Source: Nocardia beijingensis NBRC 16342
GTDB taxonomy: Bacteria > Actinomycetota > Actinomycetes > Mycobacteriales > Mycobacteriaceae
Length of the DNA: 64,000 bases
Direction: 5' to 3'
Assembly (NCBI RefSeq): GCF_001612785.1
Contig: NZ_BDBC01000035.1
Span: 1-64,000 of the forward strand
The notes under the pieces are model-generated. The model did no database searches and had not been told where the DNA came from. It saw only the letters and a list, made by a program, of their open reading frames with translations. Positions 50,321 through 59,172 of the stretch are shown here, one piece after another. Both the position numbers and the translations under genes were made by a program. Position 1 is the first letter of the stretch. Each line of letters begins with the position of its first letter.

Positions 50321-50812
50321 TCAGCGATTCGCTGCCGACTGGTCGGCCGGGTAGCGCTGGTCGCGTCGGCGTACCGTGCGCAATCCGCAGGCCTGGCCGA
50401 CGCTCGCGCCTTCGAGCAGGTACTGCAGGCCGATCACCACGAACCCGAACAGCCATCGTGCGACGGTCTGCCACAGCCGCGGGCGGCGGCCGTCCTTCCA
50501 TCGGAGGACCCGCATTCCGAATAGCAGTTTCGCGAAACTGCCCCGCAACAGCAGCGTGCCGAGGACGTGGTTGGCGAACGACACCGCCAGCACACACGGA
50601 ATGAACGTGCCCAGGAACTCCGCGACACCGTCGAAGGCATGAAAGACACGTTGCGACAACGCGAAACCCACGACCAAAGCGACGAGGGCGTCGGTCATCG
50701 CAGCCAAGGCCAGGCGGTTCTCTCCCGCCTCCGCCGGGACACCGACCTGCCGAGGCTCAGGCGACTGGGCGGGTGATCGGCTTTGGTGAGGACCTGGGCG
50801 TGTTGCGTTCAC
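50321..50812 (-). CDS. RDD-family membrane protein
   Basis: The 163-residue protein has three membrane segments with RDD character: RLALAAMTDALVALVVGFAL near residue 40 (Arg and Asp positions), FLGTFIPCVLAVSFANHVLG, and RLWQTVARWLFGFVVIGLQY. RDD proteins are small multi-pass proteins, some linked to transport; function here is unknown. GTG 50812 gives the N-terminus VNATRPGPHQSRSPAQ; no strong ribosome-binding site is seen, so the start is tentative. Confidence 0.75.
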   Translation of the reverse strand: MNATRPGPHQSRSPAQSPEPRQVGVPAEAGENRLALAAMTDALVALVVGFALSQRVFHAFDGVAEFLGTFIPCVLAVSFANHVLGTLLLRGSFAKLLFGMRVLRWKDGRRPRLWQTVARWLFGFVVIGLQYLLEGASVGQACGLRTVRRRDQRYPADQSAANR

Positions 50813-51601
50813 GCGACGTATTGTGGCGCAGCGCAGCAGCTCTCCCCAGTGATGCGGAGATTGGCTCGCGTGCGGGACTGGGGAAACCGGCAGCGTCGAG
50901 TACTTCGTCGACCGCCTCGCCCCCTGACCATGCCGCAACCAACCACTGAGCCGGGCCGTGGTCAAAGTGGTATTTCAACGGAAGAGATGGCCCGACCGTC
51001 CCATCGGTTCATACTTGCTTCGAGGTCAGATCGGCTTTTACAGCAACTCTGGTCTCCCTCTGCACAACGTGTTCGATCGGGGTCTTCGCAGCGAACGGCG
51101 TGGGCTTCAGCGTGCGTGGCCCGGCACCACACCACCACCGGTGACCGGTATCAAGCTGCGTGGCGCGAAACTGCTGAAGATCCGGAAGGTCCGCGACGCC
51201 GCACCCGCCGCCGACGGGACGTCTCACCCGGTCGACCTGCTGCGCGCTCATCTCGCGTTCGCAGCCATGTTCGGCGACGGGGGCCTGCGGCTGTGGCGAC
51301 CTCGCAGAAGATGCTCGGCCCCATCGGCGCGCTGCTACGCAAAGCCGAGGGCACCTACAACCAATACGATGCCGAGGCGTACTTCACGATGCCGCAACGG
51401 CTGGCCACCCAGCATTCGATCGCGGGGGCTGGCGAAGGCGATGCCGGTGACGCGGCAGATCTCGATCGGTGAGCGCGGCACCCGTGGGCTGGCGACGTAT
51501 GTGCGGTTGTTCGTCGCGATCGCCTCGGCCAACGACGTGCGCGCGGACGCCGCACAGCCTCGCATTCGTGGCAGCGCAATGCTTTTGGGCATGATGTTGC
51601 G
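50813..51601. other. Region of unrecognised and possibly decayed coding sequence
   Basis: Two stretches read as biased codons on the plus strand. One (51140-51290) gives GAKLLKIRKVRDAAPAADG and HPVDLLRAHLAFAAMFGDGG; the other (51310-51470) gives KMLGPIGALLRKAEGTYNQY and DAEAYFTMPQRLATQHSIAG. They are in different registers and lack starts. I do not recognise a family; they may be remains of one or two genes lost near an insertion. Confidence 0.35.
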
Positions 51602-52054
51602 GTGTCCGACGAAGAGATGAAGCAGAAGTCCTGGCAGCGGTGGATCACCCGGCTCCTGGGTCGTCCCGGCGAGCGCGGTGTAGGGAAACGGCGGAAGCCG
51701 GAGATCGAGATCCCCGCTGGCCCGCCGCCGAGCGAATTGGTGATCGTGGAGATCTGGGACGGCGACGGTCCGCAGGCCGAACGGGGCGATTTCGTCGAAG
51801 TCCACTACGTGGGCGTCACATTCTCCACCGGAACGGAGTTCGATTCGAGCTGGGAGCACGGCGAACCGTTCGCATTCACCCTGGGCGCCGGGCAGGTCAT
51901 CGAGGGCTGGGACGAGGGTGTGCAAGGCATGCGAGTCGGCGGCCGCAGGAAGCTGATCATCCCGCCCCACCTCGCATACGGCGACCGAGGCGCCGCGGAC
52001 ACCGTCGCGCCGGGGGAGACGCTCGTCTTCGTGATCGATTTGATCGCGACCTGA
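51602..52054 (+). CDS. FKBP-type peptidyl-prolyl isomerase
   Basis: The 150-residue protein carries an FKBP domain in the C-terminal 115 residues: GDFVEVHYVGVTFSTGTEFD, FTLGAGQVIEGWDEGVQGM, and VGGRRKLIIPPHLAYGDRGA with FVIDLIAT at the end. This matches actinobacterial FKBPs that catalyse prolyl isomerisation. The N-terminal 35 residues (QKSWQRWITRLLGRPGERGV) are atypical: relatives usually start close to KPEIEIPAGPPP. No start codon lies nearer to the domain, so the extension is probably real or a fusion scar. GTG 51602 and ATG 51617 are both possible. Confidence 0.85.
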   Translation: MSDEEMKQKSWQRWITRLLGRPGERGVGKRRKPEIEIPAGPPPSELVIVEIWDGDGPQAERGDFVEVHYVGVTFSTGTEFDSSWEHGEPFAFTLGAGQVIEGWDEGVQGMRVGGRRKLIIPPHLAYGDRGAADTVAPGETLVFVIDLIAT

Positions 52055-52065
52055 ACCTGTCCGAA

Positions 52066-52230
52066 TGTCGTATCCGAGCTGGTGGCCCAGTTGGCGGCCC
52101 AGGCCGGCACGAGCGGGCTGCAGTTCAGCGCCGAGGGTGGATTGCAGCAGCTGACCGAGCTGGTGGTCGAGTCCGCCCTCGACGGCGAGATCACCGATCA
52201 CCTCGGCTACGACCACGGCGATCTTGCGGA
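52066..52230 (+). mobile_element. IS256-family transposase fragment
   Basis: The reading gives ELVAQLAAQAGTSGLQFSAE, then GGLQQLTELVVESALDGEIT and DHLGYDHGDLADRG, which are the conserved N-terminal region of IS256-type mutator transposases. The frame starts without a start codon just after the FKBP gene and diverges after DLADRG. No terminal inverted repeats are visible, so this is an old remnant. Confidence 0.75.
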
Positions 52231-52846
52231 CCGTGGGACGTGGCAACTCACGCAATGGGACTCGTTCGAAGACCGTGAATCGATGTCGGCCCCGGTAGCG
52301 ATCGTTGTGCGCCGATGGTGGCAAGGCGGCTACGCCACAGACCACACCGAGGAGCCAGAGACCCGAAGTCCCAGGCGACCAGCCCACAACCCCGCCGCAC
52401 TTCTCGAGGCGGGTCACAATTCCTCTAACCAAGCATGGCGAAACAAGTCCGAACCCCGTGGGACCGTTCGCAGTCACCCAGACGTCAGTCCACCGGCGAG
52501 CCCGGAACAATCCGGTGCGCCCACGCGCGGCAAATCGCTGACGGCACCGAACCGATCATGGCCCTCACACCGCTGCCGCGTGATACAGCTTCCCGATGCT
52601 CCGCCCACGGACGCGCCCGCTCCTCCGCACTCATTGCCAACAACGCCCGCCACTTCATACTCGTCAAAACATCTCCAACTCCCCCACCGCTACCGGGTCC
52701 AGTAGACGATCTTCCTGTGCCGCTACCTGCGCAGTCGTGAATTGCAGCGGGAGGTCAACAGCGGTGAACCTCCAGGCCCCGATGGTGCTGCCGAACAGTG
52801 CGCGGTCCTTTCCGTCCGGCAGCAGTCCTTCAAAGGAGACGTGCGC
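52231..52846. other. Gene-free stretch after IS256 fragment
   Basis: The 616 bases carry only shadow frames with no recognisable domain. Given the transposase fragment just before, this is likely decayed insertion DNA. Confidence 0.4.
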
Positions 52847-53359
52847 TCAGTTGGTGCCGCGTCGGCGCCGCGCCGCCCGTAACTCGGGGTCGAGACGTTC
52901 ACGCATGAAACCGTCGGCCCCTGGACCGGCGAGGAAGGCGAGGTCGACGGCCGAGAGAGGGCGCCCGCTGCGCTGGTCCACAAGGCCGGGCATGATCTCC
53001 TCCCCGGTGTCGCGATCGGTCAGGACCACGCTCGGCGCATCCGATCCCGTGTGTTTGCGGCCCCAGGCGTACAGGGCGACGAGGACCGGAGAAAGGTCTC
53101 GCCCCTTGTCGGTGATGACGTACTCGTAGCGGGGCGGGGACTGGCTGTAGCGCCTGCGTTCGAGCAGCCCGGATTCGACCAGAGTACGCAATCTCCTGGT
53201 CAGCATATTCGGGGCGATGCCGAGGTTGCGTTCGAACTCGTCGAATCTGGTGAACCCGTCCAGCGCATCACGCACGATCAACAGCGTCCACCAGTCGCCG
53301 ACATACTCCAGAGCGCCCGCGATCGGGCACCCCATCGCCTGAAAACTCGTTCGCCGCAC
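52847..53359 (-). CDS. HxlR-family transcriptional regulator
   Basis: The 170-residue protein has the HxlR winged-helix pattern: CPIAGALEYVGDWWTLLIVR, LGIAPNMLTRRLRTLVESGL and YEYVITDKGRDLSPVLVAL. HxlR proteins respond to reactive small molecules or redox. GTG 53359 is preceded by AAAGGA. It is divergent from the NmrA-like gene at 53494, and a palindrome between them is its probable operator. Confidence 0.9.
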   Translation of the reverse strand: MRRTSFQAMGCPIAGALEYVGDWWTLLIVRDALDGFTRFDEFERNLGIAPNMLTRRLRTLVESGLLERRRYSQSPPRYEYVITDKGRDLSPVLVALYAWGRKHTGSDAPSVVLTDRDTGEEIMPGLVDQRSGRPLSAVDLAFLAGPGADGFMRERLDPELRAARRRRGTN

Positions 53360-53392
53360 CTGCTGATCCTTTCGCCATCCATAGTGACCCTA

Positions 53393-53419
53393 CAGTAACT
53401 TGCATAATAGTAGTTACTG
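53393..53419. promoter_or_regulatory. HxlR operator palindrome
   Basis: CAGTAACT (53393-53400) and AGTTACTG (53412-53419) are perfect inverted repeats with an 11-base A/T-rich spacer, lying 34 bases upstream of the HxlR start and 75 upstream of the NmrA start. The ACT/AGT-type arms fit HxlR operators in general. Confidence 0.75.
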
Positions 53420-53493
53420 GTTCTAGCGTGGGCGTCGCGGCCGGACCACGAGCTGCCACATCTCACCCTGGTGAACGACCGGAAGGCGCACTT

Positions 53494-54447
53494 GTGACTT
53501 TCTCCTCCGACAGCCCCCGAACCACCACGCTGGTCATCGGTGCGGGCGGACGACACGGCGGCACCGGCTCACATGTCGTGCGGCGTCTTCGTGAACATGA
53601 CCACGCGGTACGCGTGCTTGTCCGCGCTGATGACGAACGCGCACAACATCTTCGCGCTCTCGGCGCGCAAATCGTCGTGGGCGATCTGCTGGATCGCCGG
53701 ACGCTGGATGCGGCCGTGCGGGACGTGGACGCCGTGTATTTCACCTATCCGGTCGCTCCCGGCATCGTGCAGGCCGCCGCCAATCTGGCCTCCGCGATCC
53801 GGCACGCCGAGAACACGCCGCGACTGGTCGTGATGTCCATGGCGGTCTCGGCCCCCGACAACCCCAGTGGGCTTGGACGCGCGCAATGGGCCGCCGAGCA
53901 GGTGCTTTCCTGGGCGGGACTGGAACCGACGATCTTGCGGATCAAGGCCCTGTTCTACGAGAACATCGTGCTGTTGCACGCCGGATCCATCCGCGAGACC
54001 CACAGCTTCGCCAACAGTTTCGGCGATGGTGCGGTGCCGTGGATCAGCGGTCTCGATGCCGCCGATCTCGCTGTGGCCGCGCTGACCGACCCGGTCCGAT
54101 ACCCTCGCGGCACCACGCTCTACCCGCAGGGGGCGACCGTGCACAGCCACGCCGAGATCGCCGCTCTCATCGAAGCAGAAACGGGAACACCGGTCCGATA
54201 CACCTCCATCCCTGCTGGTCAATGGCAGCGCGAACTGGAAGCCCTCGCGCACATTGGCACCGAACCATCTGTCAATCCAGCGATGGCGCAGCACATTTCG
54301 GCCATCGGCGCGGTGTTCTCCCAGCTGCCCTCGGCCCCGCCGGTCGATACCACCGCACTCGCCGAGGCCATCGGCCGTTCGCCGCAGACGTTCGCCGAGT
54401 TCGTCCGCGAACACGGTCACCAATTCGTTGCGGCCCCCGGTCGTTGA
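53494..54447 (+). CDS. NmrA-family NAD(P)-binding oxidoreductase
   Basis: The 317-residue protein opens with a Rossmann motif, LVIGAGGRHGGTGSHVVRRL, followed by VRVLVRADDERAQHLRALGA. NmrA-like proteins bind NADP and act as redox sensors or as quinone/azo reductase-type enzymes, usually next to HxlR regulators. GTG 53494 is chosen because GGAAGG lies seven bases before it and the fold starts soon after. Regulation by the divergent HxlR gene is inferred from the palindrome between them. Confidence 0.87.
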   Translation: MTFSSDSPRTTTLVIGAGGRHGGTGSHVVRRLREHDHAVRVLVRADDERAQHLRALGAQIVVGDLLDRRTLDAAVRDVDAVYFTYPVAPGIVQAAANLASAIRHAENTPRLVVMSMAVSAPDNPSGLGRAQWAAEQVLSWAGLEPTILRIKALFYENIVLLHAGSIRETHSFANSFGDGAVPWISGLDAADLAVAALTDPVRYPRGTTLYPQGATVHSHAEIAALIEAETGTPVRYTSIPAGQWQRELEALAHIGTEPSVNPAMAQHISAIGAVFSQLPSAPPVDTTALAEAIGRSPQTFAEFVREHGHQFVAAPGR

Positions 54448-54688
54448 TCCACATCGGATCCGGGCGTGTGCGCGCCGAGAGTGAACGGCGTGCGACCGCC
54501 GCGGAGGGCTGACCCAGCTCGACACCGCCGTCTGACCGCCAGGCACGTGCTCGGGCCGGGAACCCGCGTTACAGATGGGGATGGGCCGCGGTGGTGTGGG
54601 AGCTGCGAGGTCGAACAGCGACGGACCGATGAGTTCGGAACACGACCGGCATCAAACGTTGTGTCGTCCAACGATTCGAAAGACTCAC

Positions 54689-54790
54689 ATGCGCGTACTG
54701 GTCGCGAACCACATCAGTCTGGATGGCGTCCTCCAAGGTCTGGGTGGTCCCGACGAAGACATCCGCGACGGCTTCCTCCGGCTGGGCTCA
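54689..54790 (+). pseudogene. RibD/DHFR-family reductase, N-terminal fragment
   Basis: The frame starts MRVLVANHISLDGVLQGLGG then PDEDIRDGFLRLG, matching the N-terminus of YyaP-type dihydrofolate reductase homologues. The match stops at about residue 34, after which the sequence becomes unrelated. The rest of the roughly 190-residue domain is absent. An insertion or deletion near 54790 is likely. Confidence 0.7.
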
Positions 54791-55015
54791 GGCTTATCGC
54801 GTGGTGCGTGGGTTGCTGAGCGCTGTCCGTCTGTGATCGGCGGTAGTCGGGGTCGGTCATGATGGCCGGTAGGCCTGGTCTATTCGCTGTAGTCGGTTGA
54901 GGCCAGGCCACGCTGCTCTGAGGCGTCGGCGGTCGGCAGCCCGGTAGTCATGAGGTTGACTGCCCGACCAGCCAGCGGTGCCCGCCGCCGCTTCGTGGTG
55001 GGTTAGGGTCCGCGA
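54791..55015. other. Junction sequence, possible insertion-element remnant
   Basis: This sequence follows the truncated DHFR-type reading and precedes the sensor kinase. It carries no intact gene. The abrupt change of character at its left edge suggests an old insertion or recombination joint. TAGGGT at 55004-55009 is a possible -10 for a leaderless kinase transcript. Confidence 0.35.
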
Positions 55016-56194
55016 GTGGTTAAGACGCGATCAGCGTTGACCGCTGCGGCGATCAATGTCGTGATGAGCATCCTGGCACTGTCGCTCGGCCTGGTGGTGC
55101 AGGATTCCCTGGTGCAGGGGATCGCTGGTTATCCCATCGCGTTGCGGTACGCCGATGGGATGCTGGGGGTGATCGGATTCGTTGCTCTCTGGTGGCGCCG
55201 TCGACACGCTATGTGGTTCGCCCTCTACATCTTGGTGGTGTCGACATTCACCACACTCAGTGGCGGACTTGTGCTGGTAGCGGTCTTCACAGTGGCTGAA
55301 TACCGTCGCTGGCGCACAGCCCTCTGGGTCGCTGTGGCGTTTTCGGTGATGTCGGTTCCGAATCTGGCGCTGTACGGCTCCACTGGATCAGATTTGTGGG
55401 TCGACACAGGTATTGCCACCTTTATGATCTTCTCCTTCACCGGATGGGGGATGTTTGTTCGCGCCCGTCGTGAGCTCGTCACGGTGCTGGTCGAGCGGAT
55501 CGACGAAGCTGAGCGGGCCCGGAAAACCACCGCTGAGCATGCCCGCCTGGTCGAGCGGCGGCGTATCGCCCGTGAGCTGCACGACATCTTGGCGCATCGA
55601 CTCTCGTTACTGGCAGTGCAGGCCGGTGCACTCGAGTACCGTGCCGACGCACCACCGGAGCAGGTCACTGCGATGGCAGCTGCGATTCGTCGCACTGTCC
55701 ACGAGGGGCTCGATGAAGTTCACGCAGCGATTTACGTACTGCGTGACGACGAGTCCGATGGGCGTAGGCCGCAGCCGACACTGGCCGACCTGGGAACGCT
55801 CATCGCCACCGCGGCCGAGCAGGGCGACGAAATCGAACTCGTCACTGCGGTGCCGCTCGATGACGTTGCCCCTCGGGTCGGCCTGACGATCTACCGAATA
55901 GTGCAGGAAGCGCTGACCAATATTCGCAAGCATGCCCCGAAGAGTCGCGTACAGGTGCGGCTCGAGTCGGCTGGACCGGGATGGATGGAACTCACGGTGA
56001 CAAATTCAGCGCCGCCAGGCATGCTCCGACCATCGATTCCCGGTGCCGGCGCAGGGCTCGTCGGGCTACGGGAACGGGTTGAGCTGGTCGGCGGGAGCTT
56101 CGAGCACGGCCCAGCGCACGCGGGCGGGTTCCGAATCGCCGCGCGCCTTCCCGCCACTCCACTCACACCCGCGTCCATCGAAAGGAACCACTGA
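55016..56194 (+). CDS. Sensor histidine kinase (NarL/LuxR-type two-component)
   Basis: The 392-residue kinase has five to six N-terminal membrane segments within residues 1-150 (INVVMSILALSLGLVVQ, ALYILVVSTFTTLSGGLVLV), a coiled linker, the HisKA_3 dimerisation box ERRRIARELHDILAHRLSLL with the phosphoacceptor His, and the HATPase part with IVQEALTNIRKHA and GAGAGLVGLRERV. Such kinases sense membrane or envelope signals and phosphorylate the response regulator encoded next. GTG 55016 has TAGGGT seven bases upstream and may be leaderless. The regulator starts four bases after its stop. Confidence 0.92.
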   Translation: MVKTRSALTAAAINVVMSILALSLGLVVQDSLVQGIAGYPIALRYADGMLGVIGFVALWWRRRHAMWFALYILVVSTFTTLSGGLVLVAVFTVAEYRRWRTALWVAVAFSVMSVPNLALYGSTGSDLWVDTGIATFMIFSFTGWGMFVRARRELVTVLVERIDEAERARKTTAEHARLVERRRIARELHDILAHRLSLLAVQAGALEYRADAPPEQVTAMAAAIRRTVHEGLDEVHAAIYVLRDDESDGRRPQPTLADLGTLIATAAEQGDEIELVTAVPLDDVAPRVGLTIYRIVQEALTNIRKHAPKSRVQVRLESAGPGWMELTVTNSAPPGMLRPSIPGAGAGLVGLRERVELVGGSFEHGPAHAGGFRIAARLPATPLTPASIERNH

Positions 56195-56198
56195 CGCT

Positions 56199-56873
56199 AT
56201 GGCACCGATCGGGGTGTTGCTCGTCGATGACGATCCGCTGGTACGGACCGGACTAGCGTTCATGCTCGGCGGGCACGATGAGATCGAAATCCGCGGCCAA
56301 GCCGCAAACGGAGTCGAGGCTGTCGCTGCGGTCGCCGCGCTGAGCGTGGATGTGGTGCTGATGGACATCCGGATGCCTGTGTGCAACGGGATCGACGCTG
56401 CTCGGCAGATCCATGGCGGACCGCGTCCACCGCAGATCATCATGCTGACCACCTTCGCCGATGATGAGCTGGTGCTCGATGCTCTCGCCGCGGGCGCGGC
56501 GGGATTTCTCGTCAAAGACACCGCTCCCGCCGACATCGTCACCGCCATCCACGCAGTCGCCGCCGGTGACTCGGTACTCTCACCGGCGGTCACGCGCACC
56601 GTGCTTTCCGCCTTGCACGCCGCTCACGACACCAGCGGAACCGCACGACGCGACCTCGCGCGCGCCCGGCTGGCCGAGCTCAGCGATCGCGAACTCCAGA
56701 TCGCCATGCGCATCGGGCAGGGGGAATCGAACGCGACCATCGCTGCAGCACTGTATTTGAGCTTGCCCACGATCAAGGCCCACGTCTCTCACATCCTGAG
56801 CAAAACAGGCGTGAACAACCGCGTGCAGCTCGCCATCCTCGTCCACGACGCCGAAATATCCGAAGGTCGCTAA
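56199..56873 (+). CDS. LuxR/NarL-family response regulator
   Basis: The 224-residue regulator has a receiver domain starting GVLLVDDDPLVRTGLAFML with the acceptor Asp in VVLMDIRMPVCNG and the conserved Lys in FLVKDTAP. A C-terminal LuxR-type helix-turn-helix follows (LSDRELQIAMRIGQGESNAT, then KAHVSHILSKTGVNNR). It is activated by phosphorylation from the upstream sensor and controls unknown promoters. ATG 56199 follows the kinase stop by four bases, a tight two-gene operon. Confidence 0.93.
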   Translation: MAPIGVLLVDDDPLVRTGLAFMLGGHDEIEIRGQAANGVEAVAAVAALSVDVVLMDIRMPVCNGIDAARQIHGGPRPPQIIMLTTFADDELVLDALAAGAAGFLVKDTAPADIVTAIHAVAAGDSVLSPAVTRTVLSALHAAHDTSGTARRDLARARLAELSDRELQIAMRIGQGESNATIAAALYLSLPTIKAHVSHILSKTGVNNRVQLAILVHDAEISEGR

Positions 56874-56962
56874 GCGCATATCCTTTCGTCCGATGCGAGG
56901 TCTGCGCCGTGACGAACAGACTGATCCGGTACAGCAGTTCGCCAGCCGGAAGGAATCCGCTC

Positions 56963-57376
56963 ATGACCGTACTCAGGGCAGGCAGTTACGTCGGTGCTAC
57001 CGCCACCGACCTGCACGCCAATACGACTGCGGACAAAGCCGCCGGAACGGTCAGCCAGAAGGCATTGTTCCGCCATCGTGGGCAGATCGCTCTCACCGAG
57101 CACGCGCTGACACTGTCGCCATGGCACAGCGATGGAAGTGACCTGGTGATACGGCGCAACGATATAGCCGGGATAACCCGTAAGTACACCGATCTCTACG
57201 GCCGATTCATCGGTGGCCTGCTCAACTCCGGCAAACCGCTTATCGTGGCGACCACGACCGCGGTCGGCGAGATCTATCTGCTCATCGACCGGAAAGAGTT
57301 CATGGAGTCCAACGACAACGAGGCATGGGCCACCGCCCTGAATACATGGCGGTCATCGCCGGTCCATGACGCGTAG
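56963..57376 (+). CDS. Hypothetical protein, PH-like beta sandwich
   Basis: This 137-residue soluble protein begins MTVLRAGSYVGATATDLHAN and contains LTEHALTLSPWHSDGSDLVI and IVATTTAVGEIYLLIDRKEF, alternating strands as in PH-like domains. No motif for catalysis is visible. GGAAGGA precedes ATG 56963 by eight bases; the frame is open upstream at GTG 56909. It may be cotranscribed with the two-component pair upstream (gap about 90 bases). Function unknown. Confidence 0.65.
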   Translation: MTVLRAGSYVGATATDLHANTTADKAAGTVSQKALFRHRGQIALTEHALTLSPWHSDGSDLVIRRNDIAGITRKYTDLYGRFIGGLLNSGKPLIVATTTAVGEIYLLIDRKEFMESNDNEAWATALNTWRSSPVHDA

Positions 57377-57423
57377 GCCTGACCACCCGAATACCTCTCG
57401 CTCAATAACGAAGTGGGTAAAGA

Positions 57424-58026
57424 ATGTCCCAAGTATTTCTGACCATGGCAATGTCATTGGACGGGTTCATCACCGGACCCGACGACAACGCCGAGAACCC
57501 GGCAGGCACCGACGGCATGCGCCTGATGAACTGGCTCGACGGCGATGCCGAGCCCGGCGCGGAAGGAGTCAACGCATTCCGGCCCAAACATCCCAACAGT
57601 CAAGTCGTGTTCGACGAAGCCATGGCAACCGGCGCCGTGATCACAGGTAGACGGACAGGCGACTTCGCCGGCTACTGGGGCGGGGATCACCATAACGGGG
57701 TGCCGATCTTCGTACCGACGCACCAGCCACCGGAACGAAACCCCTACGAACAGGTTCGATACGTCACTGACGGCATCGCCTCCTGCGTGGAACAAGCAAA
57801 GCGGGCCGCCGGGGACCGGGACGTGATGATGCACGGCGCCTACACCGGCCAAGAGGCACTCAAGGCAGGAGTACTGGACATCATCGACATACAGCTTCGA
57901 CCTGTCCTGCTCGGCCAAGGCCGGCGGCTGTTCGACGGACTCCCACCCGAACACATCGAACTCGATCTGGTACGCACGCTGGAGGACCCAGGCGTCCTGC
58001 ATCTGCGTTACGTGGTACGTAAGTAG
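57424..58026 (+). CDS. RibD/DHFR-family reductase
   Basis: The 200-residue protein has the dihydrofolate reductase-like fold: MSQVFLTMAMSLDGFITGPD, GAVITGRRTGDFAGYW, then the NADP-binding PVLLGQGRRLFDGLPPEHIE. It belongs to the YyaP/RibD C-terminal domain family, which reduces pyrimidine-like or other substrates with NADPH. ATG 57424 directly follows AAAGA. A strong terminator follows the gene. Possibly a new function in a duplicated family; a truncated relative lies at 54689. Confidence 0.87.
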   Translation: MSQVFLTMAMSLDGFITGPDDNAENPAGTDGMRLMNWLDGDAEPGAEGVNAFRPKHPNSQVVFDEAMATGAVITGRRTGDFAGYWGGDHHNGVPIFVPTHQPPERNPYEQVRYVTDGIASCVEQAKRAAGDRDVMMHGAYTGQEALKAGVLDIIDIQLRPVLLGQGRRLFDGLPPEHIELDLVRTLEDPGVLHLRYVVRK

Positions 58027-58072
58027 CCTGATTCCGGCTGGTGGTCCGAGGCCGGTAGCCCTCGAACAAGAA

Positions 58073-58112
58073 AGCCGCGCTGTCTCGGCCGGGGAGTCGA
58101 GACAGCGCGGCT
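58073..58112. terminator. Bidirectional 15-bp hairpin terminator
   Basis: AGCCGCGCTGTCTCG (58073-58087) and CGAGACAGCGCGGCT (58098-58112) are perfect inverted repeats. The hairpin lies between the convergent reductase (ends 58026) and ASCH gene (ends 58129), so it can serve both. AAGAAA precedes the left arm, providing a short U-tract on the minus strand. Confidence 0.85.
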
Positions 58113-58128
58113 ACCACCCGCGCGGCGG

Positions 58129-58482
58129 TTACTGGGCGTCGTCGAGGTACCGCCAGCGGATCCGGGTGACGACCGTGTCCGGGGTGCAGCCCTTATGGCT
58201 GCCGCAGAAGAACTCCACGAACGCCTCCGGAGTCATGTCCTCGAACCCCTCGGCCTCGACGTCCTCTGGCGAGATGAGCGCCAAGCGCTCGCGCCGGACG
58301 TCGATGACTTCGACGTCGGCGATGCGTACCAGCGGCTCATCGGGCTTGCGGCCCATGACCTTGCGGCACAGGGTCAGCCGCGTGCCGGGCGTCAGCGTGA
58401 GCCAGCCCATCCGCCGGGTGACGGTCTTGCGGCGCTCGCGCACCGCGTCCTCGGTCAGCGACACCGACATCAGCCTCGGCAT
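58129..58482 (-). CDS. ASCH-domain protein
   Basis: The 117-residue protein reads MSVSLTEDAVRERRKTVTRR at its start, then RLTLCRKVMGRKPDEPLVRI and EGFEDMTPEAFVEFFCGSHK. These match ASCH-domain proteins of actinomycetes and their phages (RNA-binding PUA-like fold). AGGAGC precedes ATG 58482. It may be phage-derived. Function unknown. Confidence 0.82.
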   Translation of the reverse strand: MPRLMSVSLTEDAVRERRKTVTRRMGWLTLTPGTRLTLCRKVMGRKPDEPLVRIADVEVIDVRRERLALISPEDVEAEGFEDMTPEAFVEFFCGSHKGCTPDTVVTRIRWRYLDDAQ

Positions 58483-58806
58483 GAGCTGCTCCTGTTCTGC
58501 GGCAATTGGTCGAACACAGCCACGGCCCGGACAATCCGGGATATGCGCACCCTGAGCTCGATCCTCGCCACAGCGGTGTCGCCGCTCAGAGACGGTTCGC
58601 TCGACGCGGCGGCCCGTGATGGTAGCTGCGGTGCGGTGGGGTTGGGGTGCGTCCCAACCGATCGTGCGCACCCGCCGTTCGTGGTGCTGGATCGCGCCGA
58701 TGTCGAGATCGTGGCGGTGATCGAGTATGTGGCCGAGTTGGCACTCAGCGGCTCCAGTCCGACACATCCCACCCCCGATCGCGGCAACTGTGGCGGGCGC
58801 GGGGAC
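58483..58806. other. Intergenic region with no gene seen
   Basis: The 324 bases between the ASCH gene and the sigma-factor relic hold biased but unrecognised reading on the plus strand near 58680-58760 (APFVVLDRADVEIV-like) without start. Nothing else is supported. Confidence 0.3.
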
Positions 58807-59080
58807 ATGGCCGCCGAAGCCTCTGTCGCACAGCGCAATTTGCTGTTCACCGTTCCCTACGAGCTGCTCGGTTCGGCGACCGCACTGAGGATGTCCTGTG
58901 GGAGACCTTGCTGCGATGGACCGACGTCGACCTCGACACCGTCCGGGACCAGCGCGCATATCTGATCCGGATCACCCGCGCCGAGCGCTCGACCGGCTGC
59001 GCGCCCTCGGCAGCCGCAAGGAGTCCTGTGTCGGTCCGTGGCTACCGGCCCCGCCGGCGATGCCCTCTCTGCCGATGGCG
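58807..59080 (+). pseudogene. ECF sigma factor (SigJ type), frameshifted fragment
   Basis: Three registers join into the region 2 of an ECF sigma factor: RNLLFTVPYELLGSA, then TEDVLWETLLRWTDVDLDTV with RDQRAYLIRIT, then RALDRLRALGSRKESCVGPW with LPAPPA. Two frameshifts separate them, and region 4 is missing. SigJ-like factors usually contain about 300 residues. It is a decayed gene. Confidence 0.8.
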
Positions 59081-59172
59081 CTACCTCGGACGACGCGCAA
59101 CCGACCGACGCACCGAAGGCCCGCGAACTATCCCCCAGCCACCGTTACCCGGCATGCCCGCCGAGCCGGCAC

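Noticed and set aside
52231..52846. Possible continuation of the IS256 transposase with terminal inverted repeats.
   Set aside because: No DDE-motif segment or matching ends were found.
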